Source: an uncultured Phycisphaerales bacterium (GTDB taxonomy: Bacteria > Planctomycetota > Phycisphaerae > Sedimentisphaerales > Anaerobacaceae). From it: 43,853 nucleotides of DNA. Under the pieces are notes generated by a model. That model was not told the origin of the DNA. It was given only the letters and a program-made list of their open reading frames with translations, and did no database searches. Below are positions 1 to 6,474 of this stretch, piece by piece. The stretch spans positions 1 through 43,853 of the forward strand of contig CAIODZ010000004.1 in NCBI GenBank assembly GCA_903857265.1. Direction: 5' to 3'. The position numbers and the translations under genes were made by a program. The stretch's first letter is position 1. Every line of letters starts with the position of its first letter.

Positions 1-312
1 AGCTTCGGCGTTTTGCGAATCGTCGTGGATAAATCGGACCTCGCCATCCAAACCCTTCGCAAAAACAGTTTTGTGGCGAATCTCACCGACGTCGTCGCGA
101 TTGAAGTCGGTGACAAGCCCGGCGGACTCGCGGAAATTCTCAAGGTCTTCGCCGACAACGACGTAAACGTCGAGTATATGTACGGCTTCGTCGAGAAGTT
201 CAGCGATAACGCGCTGCTGGTCTTCAGGTTCGAAGATACCGACAAGGCCGCGAAAATCCTCGCGGATAAGGGCGTAAAAGTCGTTACACGCAGGGAAATC
301 GAAGGCCTGTAA
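1..312 (+). CDS. Tandem ACT-domain protein, 5' end missing
   Basis: The frame is open from the first base, so the true start lies before the window; the TTG at 13 is internal. The visible 103 residues end with a complete ACT fold (about residues 33-100 of the visible part: VVAIEVGDKPGGLAEILKVF, then NVEYMYGFV and the closing strand). ACT domains bind small molecules, usually amino acids, and regulate enzymes. The product resembles the complete 144-residue tandem ACT protein at 1770-2204, including the D-KPGGL / IPDKIGNFELL and V-Y-GFV positions, so it is probably a paralogue. It lies 137 bp before a phenylacetate-CoA ligase-like gene. ACT genes commonly neighbour paaK-type ligases, which suggests ligand sensing for the same pathway; the ligand cannot be read from sequence. 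Confidence 0.85.
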   Translation, partial: SFGVLRIVVDKSDLAIQTLRKNSFVANLTDVVAIEVGDKPGGLAEILKVFADNDVNVEYMYGFVEKFSDNALLVFRFEDTDKAAKILADKGVKVVTRREIEGL

Positions 313-449
313 CACGTTACTCATAACGACTTGTCATACCTGCGGAAGCAGGTATCCAATAATTATATGGAAATTTGGATTCCCGCTTTCCGAAACGGGC
401 TCGTCGCTTTGCTCCGTGTCGCGGGAATGACAATTAGCGGGATCATTTG

Positions 450-1760
450 ATGGATGTGCCTTTCTGGAACAAGGAAATTGAGACGGCCGACAGGTCTCGG
501 CTGGAAACGATACAGCTCGAACGCCTCCGCGAAACTCTTTCGTGGGCGTTAAAGACCCCTTTCTACCAAAAGCAGCTTCGCCAGGCGAAAATTTCTTCGC
601 CGGACAATATCCGTTCGTTGGCCGACCTGCGCAAAATTCCGTTCACGACAAAAGACGACCTCCGGCTTAACTTCCCTCGCGGACTGCTCGCCGTGGATAT
701 GAAAGACGTTGTGCGAATTCACTCCTCGAGCGGCACAACGGGAATCCCCACAGTCATTTACTATTCAAAAGAGGACATCAACAACTGGGCGGACATGATG
801 GCAAGATGCATATTCGCGACCGGCTCGACCAGCAGCGATGTCTTCCAGAATATGATGACCTACGGAATGTTCACCGGCGGCCTCGGAATGCACTACGGCG
901 CGGAAAAGGTCGGTATGGCGGTAATTCCTATCGGCGGGGGCAACACCAAACGGCAGATTAAAACGATGAAGGATTTTCGCACAACCGTCCTGCACATCAC
1001 GCCAAGCTATCTTCTTCACGTTCATACCAAGCTCGAAGAAGCCGATGTCAAACGCGAGGAGCTTGTTCTCAAAAAAGCGTTCACAGGCGCGGAACCCCAT
1101 TCGGAAGATACTCGCAAAAAAATTGAACTGCTCTGGAATATCGACGCTTATAATTCTTATGGCCTAAGCGAGCTTAACGGGCCGGGCGTCGCCTTCGAGT
1201 GCGTCTATAAAAACGATATGCACCTCTGGGAAGACGGCTATATCGTCGAAATCATCGACCCCGAAACAGGCGAGCCGGTCAGAGACGGCGATTCGGGCGA
1301 GGTCGTCCTCACCAACCTGATTCGCCACGCCTCCCCAATCCTGCGATACCACACGCGCGATTTGGCATACCTGCACACCGACCCCTGTCCCTGCGGCAGA
1401 ACGCATCGCCGCCTATCGCGCATAATGGGACGAACCGACGATATGCTCATAATCAACGGGATTAATCTCTTCCCGTCGCAGATTGAAGAAGTCGTAATGC
1501 GAATACCCGAAGTCGCCACCAATTACATAATACAGGTTGAAAAACGCGGCGACCTCGACCACCTTACCGTCAAAGTCGAAATCTACCCGAAATTGTTCCT
1601 CGGCGACCCATCCCAGCTCGAAGCCCTCAAAGGACGCATCACCGAAGAATTGCGTTCGGCGATAATCCTGCATCCGTCCGTCGAACTGCACGAGCCCAAT
1701 TCGCTTCCCGTATCGGAAGGCAAAGCCAAACGCGTAATTGACCTCAGGCCAAAAGAATAG
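450..1760 (+). CDS. paaK: Phenylacetate-CoA ligase family protein
   Basis: A 436-residue member of the AMP-forming phenylacetate-CoA ligase family, which activates aryl acids to CoA thioesters with ATP. The phosphate-binding motif HSSSGTTGIP is at residues 91-100. The YGLSELNGPG adenylate segment lies mid-protein and the GRTDDMLIINGINLFPSQIE hinge and C-terminal lid follow. Length matches the family (about 430-440). I place the start at ATG 450, not the TTG immediately before it. Nine bases separate it from the downstream ACT gene and a GGAG lies in that gap, so the two are co-transcribed. In anaerobes with an ACT partner, such ligases often handle indoleacetate, phenylacetate or other aryl acids from amino-acid breakdown. 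The exact substrate is not readable here. Confidence 0.92.
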   Translation: MDVPFWNKEIETADRSRLETIQLERLRETLSWALKTPFYQKQLRQAKISSPDNIRSLADLRKIPFTTKDDLRLNFPRGLLAVDMKDVVRIHSSSGTTGIPTVIYYSKEDINNWADMMARCIFATGSTSSDVFQNMMTYGMFTGGLGMHYGAEKVGMAVIPIGGGNTKRQIKTMKDFRTTVLHITPSYLLHVHTKLEEADVKREELVLKKAFTGAEPHSEDTRKKIELLWNIDAYNSYGLSELNGPGVAFECVYKNDMHLWEDGYIVEIIDPETGEPVRDGDSGEVVLTNLIRHASPILRYHTRDLAYLHTDPCPCGRTHRRLSRIMGRTDDMLIINGINLFPSQIEEVVMRIPEVATNYIIQVEKRGDLDHLTVKVEIYPKLFLGDPSQLEALKGRITEELRSAIILHPSVELHEPNSLPVSEGKAKRVIDLRPKE

Positions 1761-1769
1761 GAGAACCCT

Positions 1770-2204
1770 ATGGCAAAGCAATTGACTATCTTCCTCGAAA
1801 ACAGACCCGGTCGGCTCAGCGCCGTGGCTAAAAGCTTGATTGATAACAATATCGACATCCGGGCCTTTACCATTCAGGACAGGGGCGACTATGGCCTCGT
1901 AAAGCTCATCGTCAATAACCCAAGCCAGGCGTACCTCGCCCTCGCCAATCTCGGCTGCGCCTGTGCATTAAAGGATATCATCGCAATCTCAATCCCCGAC
2001 AAAATCGGCAATTTCGAATTGCTCACCTCGGCCCTTGCCCAAAACAACATAAACGTCAAAGACGCTTATGGCTTCGTCCTCCAGACCAACCTCAAAGGCG
2101 TCTGTTGCCTTGAGATTGAGGAATCCAAAGCCGCCGATGCGCAAAAGGTAATACAAGCCGCCGGCTTCACTATCCTAAAAGATGACGAACTATATAACCT
2201 CTGA
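1770..2204 (+). CDS. Tandem ACT-domain protein
   Basis: A 144-residue protein made of two ACT folds and little else: residues about 1-70 (LTIFLENRPGRLSAVAKSLI) and 71-144 (IAISIPDKIGNFELLTSALA). No catalytic domain is attached, so it is a stand-alone ligand sensor. It starts at ATG 1770, 9 bases after the ligase stop, with AGGAGA just upstream. It resembles the truncated protein at 1-312, so two ACT proteins bracket one ligase gene. Established knowledge: ACT pairs bind amino acids at the domain interface. Inference: the protein senses the amino acid or aryl acid processed by the ligase. Confidence 0.9.
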   Translation: MAKQLTIFLENRPGRLSAVAKSLIDNNIDIRAFTIQDRGDYGLVKLIVNNPSQAYLALANLGCACALKDIIAISIPDKIGNFELLTSALAQNNINVKDAYGFVLQTNLKGVCCLEIEESKAADAQKVIQAAGFTILKDDELYNL

Positions 2205-2236
2205 GTTTTTGCCACAGAGAACATAGCTTTTTGAGC

Positions 2237-2263
2237 CACAGAGCACACAGAGGTCACAGAGAA
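2237..2263. repeat. 9-bp tandem array, CACAGAG core
   Basis: Three 9-bp units CACAGAGCA, CACAGAGGT and CACAGAGAA lie directly after the ACT gene. The same kind of array, same period and core, occurs in inverse orientation at 5666-5692 and as CGCAGAG units at 9228-9254. Confidence 0.8.
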
Positions 2264-2372
2264 TTTTAAGTTGTAGGTGTAGGTCGGGGCTTGCCCTCGA
2301 CAAATGATTTCTATCTAGCCACAGAAAGGCACAAAAAGTTTGACCACCAATTTCACAGATTTAGAACTTGTA

Positions 2373-2885
2373 TTATATTTCATCTATTCTCTTTAGCGTA
2401 ACTAACCAAGAATTAGGAATCCTATCTGTATAACCCTTTCCAACTCCCTTTTTGTAGAGATATTCCTCTCGCAATGAAGTATAACCACGACCAGCCCGAG
2501 TAGTGTGCATATGTTCGGCAATCTCCTTAGGTCTTGCGAGGTAACACCTTGGAGCCGAACCTAAATCAATACCATTAAATTGGATAAACAAATAAATAGA
2601 ATCAATTGGCTGTTCCTCCTTCCAATCTTCAATCGCTTTGTGGTAATCTGCTTTTTCTATATGACTTTGAAACAACCCCCATCCACCACGCTGAGTTCCT
2701 TTCACCGAGAGCTTGAGCGTTCGCGTCCCCTTTGTAGCTATCATGTCCCATGATGGCTGTGTGGTACCATACTGCATAGCAACATCATAGCCTGCTTGTG
2801 AGAACAATACTACAGCGAACGCTTCGCCAGCAACGTTGACTTGGTAAGGGGTCATATTTTTGGGCGAAACAGATGTTTTCGACAT
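2373..2885 (-). CDS. Predicted PD-(D/E)XK nuclease-like protein
   Basis: A 170-residue protein of unknown function. I choose the ATG at 2885 over the longer frame to 3005 because AAAGGAG sits 10 bases before it and the extra 40 residues look non-coding. Visible pattern: GEAFAVVLFSQAGYDV (E21), QPSWDMIA (D47), then LKLSVKG (K62). This spacing of E, D and K on alternating helix and strands resembles the PD-(D/E)XK nuclease core, as in intron-linked endonucleases and some restriction-like proteins. The acidic residue before K62 is a serine, so activity is uncertain. The gene is AT-rich relative to its neighbours and is divergent from another AT-rich orphan at 3096, which suggests an acquired pair. 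A non-nuclease role is possible. Confidence 0.55.
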   Translation of the reverse strand: MSKTSVSPKNMTPYQVNVAGEAFAVVLFSQAGYDVAMQYGTTQPSWDMIATKGTRTLKLSVKGTQRGGWGLFQSHIEKADYHKAIEDWKEEQPIDSIYLFIQFNGIDLGSAPRCYLARPKEIAEHMHTTRAGRGYTSLREEYLYKKGVGKGYTDRIPNSWLVTLKRIDEI

Positions 2886-3041
2886 TAGATATTTGCTCCT
2901 TTCTCGAACAATATGGAGAAACAACTTGAGACAACTATTTTTTCTAGTACCCTTATTATTATTTCTTTTGTTTCCCAATTCTACCCAAAACCGCCCGGTT
3001 TTCAAGATCTCAAAAGCAAGATTTGCCCGCTGTCTTTTGTG

Positions 3042-3070
3042 GTGAAATCAAGGTTCATATAGGGTATAAT
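3042..3070 (+). promoter_or_regulatory. Candidate promoter for membrane protein gene
   Basis: A perfect TATAAT lies at 3065-3070. A 17-bp spacer places only a weak -35 (gtgaaa) at 3042-3047. It is 26 bases before the ATG at 3096. Confidence 0.3.
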
Positions 3071-3095
3071 CTCCGAGCAATTGCGAATAGATGTA

Positions 3096-3872
3096 ATGAG
3101 GATTCCCAAAATGAAGAAAACAGAAAAAAGCTGGTCAAAAGAATATAGTTCACTAAAGATATACCGAGACGATATCGAGGAAATTGCCGGAATTATCACT
3201 TCGGAAATTGAACAGAAAGAAAGTCTTGATCCATGGCAAAATAAACTGGAAATAAAAACCGATGGATTCATTCTTGATAATATCTCGGAATTAAAAAATG
3301 TTAAAGGCGATTATCTGCGTAAGTTAGAATTTAGAGTCGGGTCCGTTCTTGATTTGGACCTAACATCTAAATGGGCGTCCTTAAGAATTCAGAACAGTAA
3401 CAATACAAAATTGATGGGAATAGCTATGAGAATTGATGCTGTTCTACAAAAAAGACGTCGCCTCTTTGGTTGCATACGCACCAAAATAGGATATATATTA
3501 CTTGGAATTCTTTTCGGCGTCAGTATTCAACTATATATTTATGCTTTTTATGCAGCTATCAAATCTAGCACTTTTGTTTCTGTCTTTGCTATTGCCTCAT
3601 GTATTGTAGGATTAATCGCAATTTTAGATTTATTATCCGTATGGTACTTAGGAACCCATGTCTCGACAATTTGTCTGCGGTACTCTCACGACAAGTCAAA
3701 TTTCTTTTCTAGAAACAAAGACGCAATTCTGGTTAGCGCAATCACAGCGGTTTTTAGTGTCATTGGCACTCTATTTATCCAAGCAGTATTAACCAAGTCC
3801 AAAGATAAAGCTACGCCCTCTACTTCCCCTACAGTTACAAAAGAAGTGAATGATGTCTCACAAAAAAAGTAG
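3096..3872 (+). CDS. Hypothetical membrane protein, three TM segments
   Basis: A 258-residue protein that I do not recognise. The first 130 residues are soluble and highly charged. Three hydrophobic segments follow at about residues 132-155, 160-186 and 210-232, with a short polar tail rich in Ser, Thr and Lys. Possible starts are ATG 3096 and ATG 3111; 3096 gives the longer protein and neither has a strong ribosome site. The gene is AT-rich like the divergent nuclease-like gene at 2373-2885, and the surrounding genes are not. Inference: the two belong to one imported module, perhaps defence-related, as soluble-plus-membrane architecture is common there, but no known defence domain is visible. 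Confidence 0.6.
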   Translation: MRIPKMKKTEKSWSKEYSSLKIYRDDIEEIAGIITSEIEQKESLDPWQNKLEIKTDGFILDNISELKNVKGDYLRKLEFRVGSVLDLDLTSKWASLRIQNSNNTKLMGIAMRIDAVLQKRRRLFGCIRTKIGYILLGILFGVSIQLYIYAFYAAIKSSTFVSVFAIASCIVGLIAILDLLSVWYLGTHVSTICLRYSHDKSNFFSRNKDAILVSAITAVFSVIGTLFIQAVLTKSKDKATPSTSPTVTKEVNDVSQKK

Positions 3873-3906
3873 TAGCCTAACCCTACTACTTTCTCCGCCG
3901 AAGCTT

Positions 3907-3961
3907 GCCCCGTTAGACATGTTTACCCCGTTGGATGCGTCTTTTGCTATCCTAACGGGGC
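3907..3961. repeat. 10-bp inverted repeat with long loop
   Basis: GCCCCGTTAG (3907-3916) pairs perfectly with CTAACGGGGC (3952-3961) across 35 bases. A partial direct copy of the arm, ACCCCGTTGGA, is in the loop at 3925-3935. There is no T-run, so a simple intrinsic terminator is unlikely. It lies 35 bases after the membrane protein gene. Confidence 0.6.
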
Positions 3962-4028
3962 CTATCTCATCGAGGTTTCCCAACTTTGCCTGCCTCGGCG
4001 TAGTTTCTTAGCGACCTGCCTGCCCTCT

Positions 4029-4069
4029 CGTAGCGCAGCGAAGATCCCCGCATGCCGTTGGCGGGGAGC
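4029..4069. repeat. Composite dispersed repeat: CGTAGC hairpin plus CCCCGC hairpin
   Basis: CGTAGC-gca-GCGAAG (4029-4043) is one copy of the dispersed hairpin core. It runs into CCCCGC (4046-4051) pairing with GCGGGG (4061-4066). The 4037-4069 part recurs inverted at 11860-11916, where its middle is interrupted by another repeat. Confidence 0.65.
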
Positions 4070-4140
4070 TAAGTTTCTTTGGTTCTTCTGGCAGGGGGCC
4101 CGCCTTCCTCATCTGCCCGCCTGTCCCCGAGAATCTGCTT

Positions 4141-4161
4141 AATTGCCAATTGCCAATTTCA
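4141..4161. repeat. Heptanucleotide array AATTGCC
   Basis: AATTGCC, AATTGCC, AATTTCA: a 7-bp period, ending 12 bases before the -35 of the FGE-like gene promoter. Confidence 0.6.
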
Positions 4162-4172
4162 GAGAATTTTGG

Positions 4173-4201
4173 TTGTGTCGGCAGGTAAGCGATAATATAA
4201 T
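4173..4201 (+). promoter_or_regulatory. Sigma-70-type promoter for FGE-like gene
   Basis: TTGTGT at 4173-4178, a 17-bp spacer and a perfect TATAAT at 4196-4201. It lies 49 bases before the ATG at 4251. Confidence 0.6.
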
Positions 4202-4250
4202 CTCAACAAACTAAAAGGACAAAAAACTATTTTTAAAAGGAGTGTAAATT

Positions 4251-5114
4251 ATGAAAACAATTATGGCTGTTTTTGTGTCTTTGTTTATTGCGGTTGCTGT
4301 TATAGCAGCGGAGAAAACTCCATCTCCGAAAACCCAGCCCGCTGCCTTGCAGAAAAAAGCAGCAGCCAAAGCCGGTATGCCGCTCGAAAAGACAGTCGAA
4401 CTTGGCGTTGATGTAAATATGGTGCTTGTATATATACCGGCTGGTGAATTCGATATGGGCTCTCCGGCTGCGGAAATAGATAGAGATTCTGATGAGGGTC
4501 AGCATCATATCAAGCTGACAAAGGCATTTTATATGGGCAAGTTCGAAGTGACCCAGCTTCAATACAGAACCATTATGAACGAAAATAACAGCAAGTTTGG
4601 CGGCGATAAACTGCCTATTGAAAATGTCAGCTGGCATAGCGCAGGACGATTCCTGAAAATATTGTCCGACAAAACCGGACTGAAATTCCGCCTGCCGACG
4701 GAAGCCCAGTGGGAATATGCATGCAGGGCCGGCACTACGACGGCATTCAATACGGGGACTACCATCGATTCGGATTCAGCCAATTACAATGCCAGGGACG
4801 CTTATGCCGACGGCATTATCGGTAAATATCTGGGCAGAACCACCGATGTCGGCTCCTATCAGCCCAATGCTTTTGGATTGTATGATATGCACGGCAATGT
4901 ATGGGAATGGTGCAGCGATATTTATGAAAAAGATTACTACAAAATAACCCCCATTATCGACCCCAATGGGCCGCAGGTGGAAGGTTCGCGTGTAATCAGA
5001 GGCGGCGGTTGGGATGAAAAGGCATATAGATGCCGCTCAGCCAACAGGGACTATCGCGGGCCAAAAGCTGACAGGGCGGACATCGGCTTTCGTGTTGTGC
5101 TCGATATAGATTAG
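4251..5114 (+). CDS. Secreted formylglycine-synthase-like (SUMF1-fold) protein
   Basis: A 287-residue exported protein. An N-terminal signal peptide (MKTIMAVFVSLFIAVAVIAA) is followed by a spacer and a full FGE-sulfatase domain: IPAGEFDMGS, MGKFEVTQLQY, LPIENVSWHSAGRFL, RLPTEAQWEYACRAG, NAFGLYDMHGNVWEWCSD, VIRGGGWDEKAYRCRSANR and IGFRVV. AAAAGGAG lies 9 bases before the ATG. True FGE uses two cysteines shortly after the RGGS(W/Y) motif. Here that stretch holds a single cysteine, which best aligns with the later YRC position, so the catalytic pair seems absent. Such proteins are numerous in planctomycetes and may bind ligands or carry out other chemistry. No sulfatase lies nearby. Formylglycine synthesis is therefore unlikely. 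Confidence 0.85.
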   Translation: MKTIMAVFVSLFIAVAVIAAEKTPSPKTQPAALQKKAAAKAGMPLEKTVELGVDVNMVLVYIPAGEFDMGSPAAEIDRDSDEGQHHIKLTKAFYMGKFEVTQLQYRTIMNENNSKFGGDKLPIENVSWHSAGRFLKILSDKTGLKFRLPTEAQWEYACRAGTTTAFNTGTTIDSDSANYNARDAYADGIIGKYLGRTTDVGSYQPNAFGLYDMHGNVWEWCSDIYEKDYYKITPIIDPNGPQVEGSRVIRGGGWDEKAYRCRSANRDYRGPKADRADIGFRVVLDID

Positions 5115-5844
5115 AAAACCTATTAGGACCTGTTGAGCAGAAACAACTGGCCAAACAACTATGGACAGTGGGGCTGTTGAAAAAGTGACTTAATATCTTC
5201 TTCAAGTAGCCCCCCAGTCACCTGTTATTTGTTTGTTAAAAATAACTCCGGCTCGAAGCGTAGCGCAGATCCCAAGGTGGATGCTCCTCTGGTCTTCTGT
5301 CAGGGACCCCGTTTTTACTTTCGAGCATCTAGTATCCAGTATCGAGTATCTTCCGTCCTTCCTCATCCCACACGGAGCAAAGCGACGAGCCCGCTTCGGA
5401 AATCATAAATCAGAAATGTCTGTGGTCTTATGTCTGTGGTCCGGCGTCTAAATTAAATCGGCAATCGCAAATCGGCAATTAATCCGCCTGTCCTGCGTAG
5501 CCGCTTCGGCGAAGAAGGATGTTTTTTGCTCGGCTCGTTAATGAAGGCTGAAGGAAAAACAGTCAGCTTTATAGAAGGGCAATAAGCCCTTGTGGATGAA
5601 GGCGGGTGGCAAGCACACAAACAACGTTTGGAGCATTGCCTCCGCCAAGAACACAAAGCTGACTGTTCTCTGTGTCCCCTGTGACCTCTGTGGCTAAAGA
5701 ATCCGTGATAATCCGTGTTAATCCCGCCGAAAGGCGTCCCTTACGGGAGTGGTTCCAGATATCTACACCACCGGATATCCCAGTATCCTCTCATACGCCG
5801 CCAACACCCAATCCTACCAATCTCAACCTGTACTTGATTAAAAT
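5115..5844. other. 730-bp intergenic stretch built of short repeats
   Basis: No credible gene. It holds heptad arrays at 5323-5350 (GAGCATC, TAGTATC, CAGTATC, GAGTATC), 5417-5444 (TGTCTGTGGTCTTA-type 14-mer twice) and 5455-5482 (AAATCGG/CAATCGC). It also holds a CGTAGC/GCGAAG hairpin at 5492-5518, the inverse CACAGAG 9-mer array at 5666-5692, an AATCCGTG decamer array near 5700-5729 and the GGCGTCCCTTACGGGAG element at 5733-5749. Confidence 0.7.
5492..5518 (+). repeat. Dispersed hairpin CGTAGC/GCGAAG, copy 2
   Basis: CCTGCGTAGC and GCGAAGAAGG flank a 7-base loop. The core is shared with copies at 4029, 10652, 11918, 22475 and 27472. Confidence 0.65.
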
Positions 5845-5882
5845 GTTCATAGTCCTTTTGATTAGTCAAAAGGACTATGAAC
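5845..5882. repeat. Perfect 17-bp palindrome, left copy
   Basis: GTTCATAGTCCTTTTGA (5845-5861), loop TTAG, then its exact complement (5866-5882). A near-identical palindrome is at 6263-6292, on the other side of the LuxR-type gene. No T-run follows on the + strand; on the - strand an ATTTTAAT follows, so a weak terminator role for the LuxR gene is possible. Confidence 0.85.
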
Positions 5883-5946
5883 CGCATATTTGTTCCACTC
5901 TTTGAATCACGTCAATTTGAGTAAGTTTCCCGTAGCTGACAGCGAC

Positions 5947-6189
5947 CTAAATCCCGGCTTTCTGCATCATTTGAATAAACTCCAGGATAACACCTGCCTT
6001 GCCCTTAACCCCAACTTTGCGGAATATATTTCCAAGATGAGCACGCACTGTATTATATGCGATGTGCAGTTTCTTTCCGATATGCTCATTGTCTAAGCCG
6101 TCGCAGACCAGCTTGGCAACCTCCACCTCTTGTGGCGTCAAATGCCATATCTTACTCAGATACTCCCACTGCTTTGCCGTAAAGATCAT
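5947..6189 (-). CDS. Small LuxR/GerE-type HTH regulator
   Basis: An 80-residue protein that is essentially only a LuxR-type DNA-binding domain. LTPQEVEVAKLVCDGLDNEH (about residues 17-36) and the recognition helix HIAYNTVRAHLGNIFRKVGV (about 42-61) match the four-helix GerE fold. No receiver or ligand-binding domain is present. The start at 6189 has GGAG 11 bases upstream. The gene lies between two palindromes that share about 30 bp, one 74 bp upstream of the start and one 64 bp after the stop. Inference: the palindromes are operators for this protein (autoregulation), or the segment is a small mobile unit. Stand-alone LuxR domains can act as simple dimeric repressors or activators. Confidence 0.8.
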   Translation of the reverse strand: MIFTAKQWEYLSKIWHLTPQEVEVAKLVCDGLDNEHIGKKLHIAYNTVRAHLGNIFRKVGVKGKAGVILEFIQMMQKAGI

Positions 6190-6262
6190 ATCTCAATCTC
6201 CGCTATTCTCGCTTATTTGTTTTGAAAACCACATCTTACTCTCCAATATTTTTTAAAAGTCC

Positions 6263-6292
6263 ATAGTCCTTTTGATTAGCCAAAAGGACTAT
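6263..6292. repeat. 12-bp palindrome, right copy
   Basis: ATAGTCCTTTTG (6263-6274) and its exact complement (6281-6292) around ATTAGC. It differs from the 5845-5882 copy by one base in the centre (GATTAGT to GATTAGC), which breaks one inner pair, and the outer arms are shorter. It lies 74 bp upstream of the LuxR-type gene start. Confidence 0.8.
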
Positions 6293-6403
6293 TGTAATAA
6301 TACATCTTAACGCTGCGATCATCAATATTTGTTTTGAATAAAAAAAGACCCGCCCCGCCTTTTCTTGTTGTTTGGAAATTTGCGGTTTGGTAATTTGAAT
6401 TTG

Positions 6404-6474
6404 TTTAAGGTTTAGTATTTAGGATTTCTTGAACTGTACGCTGTACGCTGTACGCTGAACGCTGTCCGCTGTCC
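6404..6474. repeat. Ten consecutive heptads ending at the GH57-GT5 stop codon
   Basis: TTTAAGG, TTTAGTA, TTTAGGA, TTTCTTG, AACTGTA, CGCTGTA, CGCTGTA, CGCTGAA, CGCTGTC, CGCTGTC in one 7-bp register (6404-6473). The array runs directly into the stop codon of the minus-strand gene at 6474. Confidence 0.75.

Noticed and set aside
3907..3961. Possible integron attC site (GTTAGAC ... CCTAAC)
   Set aside because: The core motifs are in the wrong order for attC (RYYYAAC should come first), one position mismatches, and there is no cassette array or integrase.
5845..5882. Standard intrinsic terminator
   Set aside because: The stem is AT-containing with no proper T-run on either strand, and a near-identical copy lies upstream of the same gene.
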